This document shows positions 24,207 to 31,565 of a stretch of 31,565 nucleotides of DNA, in pieces. This DNA comes from a virus, in the IMG/VR virus record IMGVR_UViG_3300045125_000055, positions 1 through 31,565 of that record, one strand, 5' to 3'. Each line of letters opens with the position of its first letter. Position 1 is the first letter of the stretch. The translations under genes were made by a program, and so were the position numbers. Below the pieces are notes generated by a model. That model did not search any database. It was not told the origin of the DNA and worked only from the letters and a program-made list of their open reading frames with translations.

Positions 24207-24676
24207 TCAGAGCCTCGTAGACGGGCTCGCGGATGACGTTCGATATCTTACGACCACCGTAAACTCGACCCCGCAGAGCGGCTGTCCCGGCTCGCCCATC
24301 AGCGTCCGCTCGGCCGTGATCGCCATGTCGTCGACAGCGCCGCCGAGCCGCCAGTCGGCCAACGCCAGCTCGACGTCGTGCACGATGTCCGAGCACGCGA
24401 GGTCGACGTCCCATGCCTGCACGTAGTACTCGAGCAGGACGGTCAGGACGTGCGGTTGTAGAGGAGGTAGTTCGAGGTGGCCTCGCGGCGGTCGATCGCC
24501 TCGTCCTTCGTGCCCATGTAGCAGGTCGGGACGAGCGGCAGAGCCTCGGCGTTCTGCTTCACCCGGACCACCCGCGGCGCGACCGTCTGCGCCCACGAGC
24601 GCGTGTTGTCCGTCACGATGTCGTCGAGCTTGCCCGCGAGCGCGGCAAGGACGGTCTCACGGTAAGCGGTCGTCAT
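24207..24676 (-). CDS. Tail terminator protein, frame broken
   Basis: ATG 24676 overlaps the previous stop as ATGA. The first part (ETVLAALAGKLDDIVTDNTR; ALPLVPTCYMGTKDEAIDRR) runs to YLLYNRT. A one-base repair at about 24444-24456 joins it to VLTVLLEYYVQAWDVDLACS, ADWRLGGAVDDMAITAERTL and CGVEFTVVVRYRTS. The repaired protein has 156 aa, the usual size of tail terminators, which cap the tube and join it to the neck. The typical end, a strand with V-x-V-x-Y-R, is present. Confidence 0.75.
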
Positions 24677-25389
24677 AGCGGAACCTTCTGAATCACGAGG
24701 CACGCCTTGTAGGACAGGCGGGCGTCCTGAACGGCCCGTAGGCTGTTCGGCTGCGTCCGGTACGTTCCTGCCTCAAGCCACGGCACGGCCGCCTCTGTAA
24801 ACGTCCCAGAGCCGCCGCCGTAGGCGTGGTTGAAGGCGCGGATCTCACAGAACTCTTCGGGCGCGATCGCGGCCCACGCGCAGTCGATGACCGTCATGGG
24901 GTTCGTGTTGCGCACCGCCCGACGGGTCGTCGGGAACTGCGGGTAGGTCAGCTCGTCGACGTTGTCCATTCGGGTGAACGAGTAGGGGTATCCGGGCACC
25001 GGGAGCGTTACGGCCGGGATCGACCACGACGCCGTCAGGGTGACGCCGCGGCTCGTGACCGTCGACCCCGCCGTGGCGGTCGCCGGGTTGAGGACGCGCG
25101 ACAGGTCGGTGAACTCGACCGTGTAGACCGTCGAACCGCCGCTCGCAGCGAGCGCCTTCGTGAGGTTGAAGATCAGGCGGCAGGCCGACGTGTTCACCGC
25201 GGCGATCGACGACAGCCCGGCGACGGTGCCGTCGGAGTCGAGCACCCGGATGTCGTAGCCGTTCCACTTCGAGCGCAGGGCCGCGACCAGCGCGACGTGG
25301 CTGAATGAAGTCGGCTGCAAAACGTCGACGGAATAGCCCGCAGGCACCGAGGTGCCCGTGTTGTTCGTGAGGGTGAGCGTCGCCTTCAT
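24673..25389 (-). CDS. Hypothetical structural protein, DUF2341-like start
   Basis: A 238-aa protein from ATG 25389 (ATGA overlap). The N-terminus (YSVDVLQPTSFSHVALVAAL, then RSKWNGYDIRVLDSDGTV) resembles DUF2341 modules, which are beta-rich and often extracellular. The rest is beta-rich with no catalytic motif. It sits between the neck gene and the tail terminator, where head-tail adaptor proteins are common. The function is unknown. Confidence 0.55.
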   Translation of the reverse strand: MKATLTLTNNTGTSVPAGYSVDVLQPTSFSHVALVAALRSKWNGYDIRVLDSDGTVAGLSSIAAVNTSACRLIFNLTKALAASGGSTVYTVEFTDLSRVLNPATATAGSTVTSRGVTLTASWSIPAVTLPVPGYPYSFTRMDNVDELTYPQFPTTRRAVRNTNPMTVIDCAWAAIAPEEFCEIRAFNHAYGGGSGTFTEAAVPWLEAGTYRTQPNSLRAVQDARLSYKACLVIQKVPL

Positions 25390-25949
25390 TTGCGCACCGA
25401 CTCGTCGATCAGGTCGTTGGCCATGCGCTCAAGATACTTCGGCACGTCGGTCTTGGTGAACCGCGCCCACGTCGCGAAGAAGCCGAGGCGGGGTTCGATC
25501 TTGACCTTCTTCGTGCTGACCCACGCCACGATGTTCGACGACCGCGCCTTCGGGCGGGTCGCCGTGCCGGGGTCGCGGATCGGGAACCGCAGGAACTTGG
25601 CCTTCCGCGGCACGATGTCCGGGAGCCGGCCGCCAGCGCCGACCGTGCCGAACTCGTGCACGCGCGCGTACTGCACCGTCTTGCGGTCGTAGACGCCGAT
25701 CGTCGTGCGCAGTTCCGCGAGCGCGTTGCCCGACTCCTTCACCGCGGTGCGTTGGTCGAACTGGCGGGTCAGGTTGCCCGAGCGGCGCACGAGACCCGGA
25801 CGACCGCGGAGGCGGGTGGTCTTGAAGACCAACAGGAACTCGCCCGATATGCGCATAAACCCGCGGCGCATGATCGGCGTGGCGCGCTCGCCGAGCCGTC
25901 GGATGACGTTGCCGATCTCGGTCGAGTTTTGGAACTCGATCCGAATCAC
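25386..25949 (-). CDS. HK97 gp10-like neck protein
   Basis: A 187-aa protein from GTG 25949 (GTGA overlap). It is basic and starts VIRIEFQNSTEIGNVIRRLG. VYDRKTVQYARVHEFGTVGA is the conserved A-x-x-HEFG motif of the HK97 gp10 family, which joins the connector and tail. The end is helical and charged. Confidence 0.85.
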   Translation of the reverse strand: MIRIEFQNSTEIGNVIRRLGERATPIMRRGFMRISGEFLLVFKTTRLRGRPGLVRRSGNLTRQFDQRTAVKESGNALAELRTTIGVYDRKTVQYARVHEFGTVGAGGRLPDIVPRKAKFLRFPIRDPGTATRPKARSSNIVAWVSTKKVKIEPRLGFFATWARFTKTDVPKYLERMANDLIDESVRK

Positions 25950-26544
25950 AGCGCTCGGACCCGATAGCGGTCGAGCGTGGCCTTCACCTCGGGCAACCAG
26001 TCGACCGTCTGGATCGACACCGAGCCGCTGTCGCCGCTCTGCGAGAGCGTGCCCGCGTAGTTCCGAGTGTGGTAGATGTGCGCGCACTGCAGGTCGATGG
26101 CGTGCGCGATGTCAGGGTAGCCGCTGATGAAGTTGGCGGTGGTCGTCCCCATGCCCCCGGTGTAGGTCACCTTGAGGGCGCTAGGCGCGTCGACCTCGCC
26201 GACGGCAGGCCACAACTTCAGCGCGAAGATGCCGTCGTTCGAGAGCGTCGGGTTGAAGTAGTCGTCCGACGTGAGTGCCGTGTCGGCCCCGAAGGCTTGG
26301 TCGACGTCGAGGTAAACCGACGTCAACGTGGTCACCGGGAAGGCGCGCATGCGGTACACGCGCTTCCCCGGCGACACCGTGAAGTACTCGGTGCGAGAGG
26401 TGGTTTGCGCCCACCTCCCCAAGTACCGCTCGGCCGCGGCGGACACGGCCGTGATGACCTGACCGATGACAGTGTTGAATGCCGAGGAGCGGTCTCCCCC
26501 GGCACAACCAACGTCGCAACCCGTGCTGCCGTGGTCAGGTCCAT
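25946..26544 (-). CDS. Head-tail connector (gp6-like), frame broken
   Basis: ATG 26544 starts MDLTTAARVATLVVPG. A C run at 26496-26500 (plus strand) needs one base, after which it reads DRSSAFNTVIGQVITAVSAA and ERYLGRWAQTTSRTEYFTVS, the gp6-like adaptor pattern with the V-x-x-FPV-x-x-VTSVYLD strand (FPVTTLTSVYLDVDQAFG). The repaired protein has 199 aa. It forms the connector ring below the portal. The order capsid, connector, gp10 is standard. Confidence 0.85.
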
Positions 26545-26547
26545 GAA

Positions 26548-27747
26548 TCACTCGTCGCCAGCGGTCATGCCGGTGATCTTGACGACCTGAGCGGCGATGC
26601 GCGCGTTGAAGTCGACTTCCTGCACGACGCGCACGAGGGTCTGATCGGCGAGGCCGAGCGTCGAACCCGCGTTCGTGACGAGCAGTTCCATCGGGCCGAA
26701 CTCGGCGAAGATCGTGTTCGACGGTTGGTAGAGGAGAACCGTGCCGGTGTCTTGCGTACCAGCCGAGTTGTTCGTGATCGTCATTGCGGTCGTCAGGTAG
26801 ACGGGGATGCCCATGATCGTCTTCTGGCCGACTTGGTTCAGACCGAACACCGCCGAGGAGAACCCGACCGGGAGTTGGTTCGTCAACACAGCCGTGTTGG
26901 CCTGCGTGCCGATCGCCGGTTGGTAGAGCGCCGAAAGCAGGTAGTACCACACGCGCGGGTGCATCACGAAGATGCACTGGCCGAGGTCGCCCTGGTTCTC
27001 TTCGATCTTCTGCATGCCGCGGATGAGCGCCTGAAGGGCGGTTGCCGCGTTCGCCGACGAGCCCGTCACCGAGGTCGTATTGGACATGACGGTCAACCCG
27101 GACGGTTGATTCGACGAGCCCGAACCGACGAGGTAGCCCTTGAGCAGCGTTTCCGAGACGGCCGCTTCGAGGTCGGCACGCACCACCGTTTCGGCCGAGG
27201 CCGCGTCGCGACGGATGAGCGTGTTCGACATGAGGGTCGCCGCGAAGGCGCGGTAGGGCGTCAGGGCGACTTCGGCGTAGGTCTGGTCAGCCGCCGAGTT
27301 CGAGCCGTTTTCCGCGATCCAGCCGCCAGCGTGCCCGGCCGAGATCTTCGGAATGCGGATCGGCGCACCGCCCTGCGACGTCACGCGGAGCACGTTCGTC
27401 GAGAAGAGGACGTTGTTCGCGCGGGTCGCACCGACGAACAGGTCCGAACGAACTTCGTCCGGAACCAAGTAACCGCCGGACGCCGCGGTGCCGAACGAGA
27501 GAGCCTTCTTGCTCATCTCGCCGAACACTTCGGCTTCGTACCCGGCGTTCGAGAAGTCGCCCGTCTTGATGGCGTGGATCGCCTTGGCGAACGAGAACTT
27601 CTTCGGCTCGACGCCCGGCAACGAGCTGCGCGAACGCATCTGGTTGCTGAGGTCGTCGACGCGGGCCTCGAGGGCCTTGGCCTTCGCGTCGACCACTTCG
27701 ATCATCGGACGGACGCCGTCCACGATCGCTTTCACGTGATCAGTCAT
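26548..27747 (-). CDS. Major capsid protein, HK97 fold
   Basis: A 399-aa protein from ATG 27747, with AGGGAG six bases upstream. A short N-terminal helical arm (about residues 1-60, AKALEARVDDLSNQM) may be removed by the protease. The core has TAASGGYLVPDEVRSDLF, ISAGHAGGWIAENGSN (the conserved G-x-W-x-x-E), LEAAVSETLLKGYLVGSGS and IFVMHPRVWYYLLSAL, all typical of HK97-type capsids. It builds the icosahedral shell. Confidence 0.93.
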   Translation of the reverse strand: MTDHVKAIVDGVRPMIEVVDAKAKALEARVDDLSNQMRSRSSLPGVEPKKFSFAKAIHAIKTGDFSNAGYEAEVFGEMSKKALSFGTAASGGYLVPDEVRSDLFVGATRANNVLFSTNVLRVTSQGGAPIRIPKISAGHAGGWIAENGSNSAADQTYAEVALTPYRAFAATLMSNTLIRRDAASAETVVRADLEAAVSETLLKGYLVGSGSSNQPSGLTVMSNTTSVTGSSANAATALQALIRGMQKIEENQGDLGQCIFVMHPRVWYYLLSALYQPAIGTQANTAVLTNQLPVGFSSAVFGLNQVGQKTIMGIPVYLTTAMTITNNSAGTQDTGTVLLYQPSNTIFAEFGPMELLVTNAGSTLGLADQTLVRVVQEVDFNARIAAQVVKITGMTAGDE

Positions 27748-27748
27748 G

Positions 27749-28672
27749 TCAAACTCCCTTTTCTTTCGGAGTTCCGATGGCCTTGAGAATCGCCGACACT
27801 GCGTCGGAATCCGCCAAGACCGATTCGATCGAGTGCGCCGCAGGCGCACCGAGCTGTTTGAGTACGAGGTCGGCGAAGGACTTGCCACCTTCACCAACGT
27901 CTTCACCCGCACCGGGGTCGCCTTCAACGACATCGCCTTCGGGCGTGATGACGTCCTCGGGCGTGCTCTCGTCGATCATGATCTGGATCATCGCGGAGAT
28001 CGCGGCGAGGTCGCTGCGCACCGATTCGACGTCGCCCTCCTCGAGATCGCTGATCGCCTCGAGCACGAGCGTCAGGAGGTCGGGCAGGCTCTTCTTCTTC
28101 GGCTTCTCGTCTTCGTCGTTCATCGCCTTCTCCACGAGCACGGCAAAGAACTGATCGAAGGCGTCGCGGTTGGCGATCGTCTTGACCAGTTCGGCATGAT
28201 CGAACGCACGGAACACGGGCATCATCTTGCGCGCACCGCGCTGCATGAGTGCCTCATGGTTGGCGGGCACGGGCACCGCCGAGAGTTCAAGTAGTTCGGC
28301 AGCCTTGATCGTGTTGCCGTCGATGTCGGTGGGGATGAATCCGACCGAGACGGCGTTCAGGAACCCGTCGCGGTACATCGCCTCGACGGTGCCTGCGAAC
28401 GGGTACACCTCGGCCGGAACGAACTTGACGTCGAAGGTCAGAGCGCCGTTCTCGACCGCGACGTTGACGGCCTTGCCGATCGGCAGGCCCGTCTGGTCGT
28501 GGCCGTACAAGATGACCGGGTTCTTCTTGTAGTTCTCGAGGTTCCAGTTCTGCTCGACCACTTCGCCGACGCGATCGACCGCAGCCGTCGAGCCGATAAA
28601 GCGGTAGATGCCGTCGGCCTTAGCCGAGACCGACGCCTTCAGTCGGAGCGTGCGCTTGTCCATGGGATTCAT
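27749..28672 (-). CDS. Prohead protease with long acidic C-terminal (scaffold-like) region
   Basis: A 307-aa protein. Residues about 1-150 are an HK97-type U35 protease: NPVILYGHDQTGLPIGKAV (catalytic His), RDGFLNAVSVGFIP (catalytic Ser), then LLELSAVPVPANHEALMQR. Residues about 165-300 are acidic and helical (LTLVLEAISDLEEGDVESVR), then a Glu/Asp/Gly linker and a final helix. No separate scaffold gene is seen, so this tail probably acts as scaffold and is cut during maturation. ATG 28672 is used; the second ATG at 28663 is equally possible. Confidence 0.88.
   Translation of the reverse strand: MNPMDKRTLRLKASVSAKADGIYRFIGSTAAVDRVGEVVEQNWNLENYKKNPVILYGHDQTGLPIGKAVNVAVENGALTFDVKFVPAEVYPFAGTVEAMYRDGFLNAVSVGFIPTDIDGNTIKAAELLELSAVPVPANHEALMQRGARKMMPVFRAFDHAELVKTIANRDAFDQFFAVLVEKAMNDEDEKPKKKSLPDLLTLVLEAISDLEEGDVESVRSDLAAISAMIQIMIDESTPEDVITPEGDVVEGDPGAGEDVGEGGKSFADLVLKQLGAPAAHSIESVLADSDAVSAILKAIGTPKEKGV
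27754..27759 (-). promoter_or_regulatory. Ribosome site of the capsid gene
   Basis: AGGGAG lies six bases before ATG 27747 and inside the last codons of the protease gene. It fixes the start at 27747 and fits the high demand for capsid protein. Confidence 0.7.
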
Positions 28673-28689
28673 TATGGAGGCCTTCGGAA

Positions 28690-29400
28690 CTAGTCGATCA
28701 CCCTGTAGACCACGTCACAGCGGCAGTTGATCACCTCCTCCGGCGGGCCACCCATCTGAGACGGGTACATGAGGCCGTTCGAGAACTTGTCGGAGATCGC
28801 CACGGTCTCGTTGTCGATCGCAGCATGCGACGCCCTGACGGACAGGTCGCCTGCGGTGGTCCACGTCTTGTGCGTGAACCCCTCGTCAGACGCTGCGGTT
28901 TCCTTGACGTTTTGGATCAGCATGGCCGACTCGGTGCGCGCAACGGTGTCGGAGTTCGACGGGATCTCGGCACCGAACTTGGCCTCGAGCGTGCGGCTGA
29001 TCTCGGTGATGTCGCCAGCGCCGGCCGTCCTGAACACCTCGAGGATCGACTTCCGGAACGACTCGCGGCGGGCCGTCTCGACCTGCACCATCGAGGCCGT
29101 CTGATTCGCGGCCTTTTGGTACCACTTGGGGTCGGTGATGTCGACGATCTCGAAGCCGCCGAACTGCGCCTTCGCGCTGTTCAGGGCGTAGGTGGCGACG
29201 GGATCCATCGCGTTCTTCAGGTAGTCGCGCGCGTCCGCCGCCCACTGCACCGGAGTGCCGAGCACGTATTCGAGTTCCGCGCCGGTCAGCTCGGGCAGGT
29301 CGCCGACCGCTCGGAATCGAGGCAGGGCGCGGAGCCGCTCGATGATGCCGCGGGCGTTGTGCTCCTGCAGTTGACGCACGCGGCGACGTACGCCGCGCAC
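28690..29400 (-). CDS. MuF-type head morphogenesis protein (probably the C-terminal part of the portal polypeptide)
   Basis: The stand-alone reading from GTG 29400 is 236 aa. The end is a MuF domain: DTVARTESAMLIQNVKETAA, TWTTAGDLSVRASHAAIDNE and GPPEEVINCRCDVVYRVID with the E-x-x-NCRC signature. The N-terminus (RQLQEHNARGIIERLRAL) is helical and lacks a ribosome site. The portal reading overlaps it by 115 bases. Adding one base at the GGGGG run 29406-29410 makes one continuous portal-MuF protein of 680 aa, ending at 28690. I prefer that single-protein reading. Confidence 0.8.
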   Translation of the reverse strand: MRGVRRRVRQLQEHNARGIIERLRALPRFRAVGDLPELTGAELEYVLGTPVQWAADARDYLKNAMDPVATYALNSAKAQFGGFEIVDITDPKWYQKAANQTASMVQVETARRESFRKSILEVFRTAGAGDITEISRTLEAKFGAEIPSNSDTVARTESAMLIQNVKETAASDEGFTHKTWTTAGDLSVRASHAAIDNETVAISDKFSNGLMYPSQMGGPPEEVINCRCDVVYRVID

Positions 29401-30731
29401 CTGCCGGGGGTCTGCTTCGGGTACGCCTTCGCGCAGGCGTGGAAGTCGCGCTGTTCGACCAGGGCGTCGGCCTCGACTGGCGGGGCCGGAGGCGCGGCGG
29501 GAGGCTCAGGAGGCGGCGCTGCGGGTTCCTCGGGGGCTGGTCCCATCCCAAGGTCGAGCCGCTCGTTCACCTGATCGAGGGAGTAGCCCATCATGACGAG
29601 CGCGTTGGCCTGATTGACCTTCTCGGTCATGTTCGGCTGCAGGGCCTCGATGCCCGTCAGGTCGAAGGTCAGCCACGTGTCGCGCGGCTGCTTCACCGAG
29701 TAGGACTCGAACAGCCACGACCACATCGCGTCTTCGATCTGACGCAAACGCGGGACGACGGTGTTCTCCCACGTCTGCGCTCGAGCGGCGAGCGCCGACG
29801 CGCGGTTGTAGTCAGGCGTCTGCGCGACGTCGAACGGGTTCACGCCGAGGGCGGCGAGGATTTCCTGACGGTGCATGTCCATCAGTTCCTTGAACGCCAT
29901 GTCCTTCGGGGTGGTCTTCGACTGCTCGTACTTCAGACCGCCGGACAGGATCGCGAGCCGGGCCGCGCGGATCGACCCCTTGTGGCGGTCCTCCCACTGC
30001 GACCGCAGGGCCTCAACCTCGGTGACGTCGAGCGGTTGGTCGGAGTAGAGGATGCCGCCCGGGTCAGCGCCGTTCGACAGGAGGGCCGAGTTGTAGGCGT
30101 TCGCCTTGACGTCGAAGCCGAGCGAGATGAGCACGCTCTGAATCGGCGACAGGCCGCGCGTCGGGTCGGTCGGGTTGAACGTCTTGATGTGGCCGATCGA
30201 GTCGGCCGCGAAGGCGACCACGCCGCCGCGGGGCTGCGAATACTTGTAGCCGAGCACCAGTCCGCTGCGCGGGTCGACGTCGACCTGCATGGCGGCGGGG
30301 TTGAGGAGCATGAGTTCGCGCGGCACCTGACCGCGCTTGAACGGCGCAGCGCCTTCGCCGAACGCCACGATGAAGCACTCGCCGTGGATGTCCATCCATG
30401 ACGAGATGCCTTCGAGGAGGCCGTAAGTCGACATGAGCGGCGACGGCTTATCGAAGAGCCGCTGCCACGGGTCGGAGTCGGCGACAGGCTCGCCCTCGCC
30501 GCCGCGCTTCGATCCATTCTTGATGACGATCGGCACCGACGCGGTGTAGCGGCCGAGGGCTCGGATCGCCGCGTAGACCCACGGGCTCTGCGCGTAGGGG
30601 TTGGTGACGTTCGCGTCGCCCTGCGCCTGCTGATTGAAGAAGGTGAACGACGGGATCGGGTACGACTTCTCCGACGTCGCCGGTGCCACTGCCGTCCGAA
30701 CGCCAAGCGCGATTCGTTGGAATATGTTCAT
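29286..30731 (-). CDS. Portal protein, HK97 family
   Basis: The assembled frame gives 481 aa. It is an HK97-type portal, the dodecameric ring for DNA passage: NPYAQSPWVYAAIRALGRYT, ISSWMDIHGECFIVAFGEG, ELMLLNPAAMQVDVDPRSGL, IGHIKTFNPTDPTRGLSPIQ and the helical stem QEILAALGVNPFDVAQTPDY are all conserved. A Pro/Ala/Glu linker follows about residue 400. The last 40 residues (from about RCAAYV) look out of frame and are probably replaced by the MuF domain. ATG 30731 overlaps terL as ATGA. Confidence 0.92.
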   Translation of the reverse strand: MNIFQRIALGVRTAVAPATSEKSYPIPSFTFFNQQAQGDANVTNPYAQSPWVYAAIRALGRYTASVPIVIKNGSKRGGEGEPVADSDPWQRLFDKPSPLMSTYGLLEGISSWMDIHGECFIVAFGEGAAPFKRGQVPRELMLLNPAAMQVDVDPRSGLVLGYKYSQPRGGVVAFAADSIGHIKTFNPTDPTRGLSPIQSVLISLGFDVKANAYNSALLSNGADPGGILYSDQPLDVTEVEALRSQWEDRHKGSIRAARLAILSGGLKYEQSKTTPKDMAFKELMDMHRQEILAALGVNPFDVAQTPDYNRASALAARAQTWENTVVPRLRQIEDAMWSWLFESYSVKQPRDTWLTFDLTGIEALQPNMTEKVNQANALVMMGYSLDQVNERLDLGMGPAPEEPAAPPPEPPAAPPAPPVEADALVEQRDFHACAKAYPKQTPGRCAAYVAACVNCRSTTPAASSSGSAPCLDSERSATCPS

Positions 30732-31565
30732 TGAATCATCGGGCGTCTGGTGCCCGAGGCACCGAGCGCAATGAGCACGGCGTCGGCGAAGTCGGGGCTG
30801 CGCTTGATCCGTGCCTTGAGTTCATCTTTGCTCTCGACCGCGATGCGACCGCGACCGTCGAACCAGTACGACGGGGCTGCAAGGTCGGCCCAGATCTCCT
30901 TCCATTGTGGCCCGATCCGGAGCTGCCGCGCCCGTATGAGCGACCGCGCCACCCAGTGGAGTTCGGAGCGCCGGTTCGTGAAGGCGGCCTCGCGGCCGAC
31001 CACCGAGCCCCAGTCGCCGAGGCACCCCGCCCCAAAGTCGACGGGCACCACGCGCACGCCGTCCTCGGCGAGGCGGTCGACGACCCCCGCGCCCATGCCG
31101 CAGACGTCGACGCCGACGCGCCCCGGACGGACGCCATGGCGGCGCATGGCCTCGCGCAGCCGCCCGGCGGTCTGCATCAGGTCGGCGTGCGACCACGACT
31201 GGCACTCGATGACCGTGCGAGTCTTGTCCATCACGACGAGCACCGAGCGGTCGTCTCCGAACCGGGCAACGTCGAGACCGATGCGCATCTCCTCGTCGAC
31301 GCCCGTCGGGGTGTCGGCCTCGAGCAGCTCGGTGACCGTGACGAGGCTGTTCGTCGAGGTCTTCGGGAATCGGCCGAGGACGCGCGACGACCAGAACGGC
31401 GAGTCCTCGCCGTGCCGCTTCCGCATCTCGTCGACCCACTCGAGGGTGACAGCGCCCTCGATGACGTCGCGGCCCTCGACGACGTTCGGGTGGTCGAGGC
31501 AGGAGACCGAGATCACGTTGAACATATCGGGTCGCTGTGCCGCCTCGTAGCAGTACCCCGACGTC
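30728..31565 (-). CDS. terL: Terminase large subunit, C-terminal nuclease part (gene begins at 529)
   Basis: This is the rest of terL, read from base 31565, which follows base 1 directly. The joined reading is CFNPVTTSGYCYEAAQRPDM then FNVISVSCLDHPNVVEG, with no gap or stop. The RNase H-like nuclease that cuts packaged DNA is complete: RIGLDVARFGDDRSVLVV (first Asp), VGVDVCGMGAGVVDRLAEDG (second Asp) and SPDFADAVLIALGA (last Asp). The stop overlaps the portal start as ATGA. Confidence 0.93.
   Translation of the reverse strand, partial: TSGYCYEAAQRPDMFNVISVSCLDHPNVVEGRDVIEGAVTLEWVDEMRKRHGEDSPFWSSRVLGRFPKTSTNSLVTVTELLEADTPTGVDEEMRIGLDVARFGDDRSVLVVMDKTRTVIECQSWSHADLMQTAGRLREAMRRHGVRPGRVGVDVCGMGAGVVDRLAEDGVRVVPVDFGAGCLGDWGSVVGREAAFTNRRSELHWVARSLIRARQLRIGPQWKEIWADLAAPSYWFDGRGRIAVESKDELKARIKRSPDFADAVLIALGASGTRRPMIQ

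Noticed and set aside
26479-27786. Long plus-strand open frame opposite the capsid gene, and others such as 16399..17832 and 29439..30401
   Set aside because: Arg/Val/Asp-rich mirror readings of high-GC coding DNA; opposite strand carries clear known proteins.
1-31565. Integrase, attachment site or lysogeny switch
   Set aside because: No recombinase motif and no divergent repressor; the small XRE protein alone does not make a prophage module.
1-31565. tRNA or rRNA genes
   Set aside because: No cloverleaf or conserved TTCGAATC-type arm found by eye outside coding sequence; nearly all bases are coding.

Overview
The window is a complete, compact tailed-phage genome (siphovirus type, HK97-like head, lambda-like tail tip). 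Every gene I can support lies on the minus strand, so transcription runs from high to low coordinates. The two ends join in frame inside the large terminase gene: base 1 continues codon for codon into base 31565. This means the 31,565-base contig is a circularly closed or circularly permuted genome opened inside terL. By eye the DNA is GC-rich, with an uneven region near 8.9-9.0 kb that holds the one convincing promoter. The host cannot be named. A lipobox protein in the lysis region fits a Gram-negative host, but weakly.

Layout in transcription order. (1) 8.96 to 2.3 kb, early region: extended -10 promoter, a tiny membrane protein, two small helix-turn-helix proteins, a Sak4-like RecA/AAA ATPase, an SSB-like protein with an acidic DDVPF tail, small proteins, a YqaJ-family exonuclease, a replication-initiator-like protein whose gene carries iteron-like repeats, and a run of unknown small proteins. 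A second 11-bp repeat array lies at 3.56-3.61 kb. (2) 2.5 kb to 1 and 31.57 to 28.7 kb, packaging: zinc-ribbon protein, family 2 glycosyltransferase, VRR-NUC nuclease, terS, terL, portal and MuF. (3) 28.7 to 25.4 kb, head and neck: prohead protease with a long acidic tail, HK97-fold capsid, connector, gp10-like neck protein. (4) 25.4 to 15.1 kb, tail: unknown protein, tail terminator, tube, chaperone, tape measure, then M/L/K/I/J-like tip proteins. (5) 15.2 to 10.5 kb, fibres: C1q-like plus collagen, a second collagen fibre, a glycine-rich fibre, a short fibre and small helpers. (6) 10.4 to 9.0 kb, membrane and lysis: two holin-like proteins, two small membrane proteins and a lipobox protein. 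I see no integrase, DNA polymerase, helicase, tRNA, CRISPR array or classical endolysin.

Almost every gene pair overlaps through ATGA, GTGA, TGATG or TAATG junctions, so translation is probably coupled throughout. About eighteen genes or junctions have a broken frame, and at least twelve of these are repaired by adding one base, mostly in short G/C runs. I read these as homopolymer errors of a long-read assembly, not as pseudogenes, and give the repaired protein in each entry.

The most interesting biology is the lambda-O-like arrangement of phased repeats inside the initiator gene, the independent 11-bp array, the battery of collagen and glycine-rich fibres, and the glycosyltransferase and VRR-NUC nuclease placed just before the terminase.
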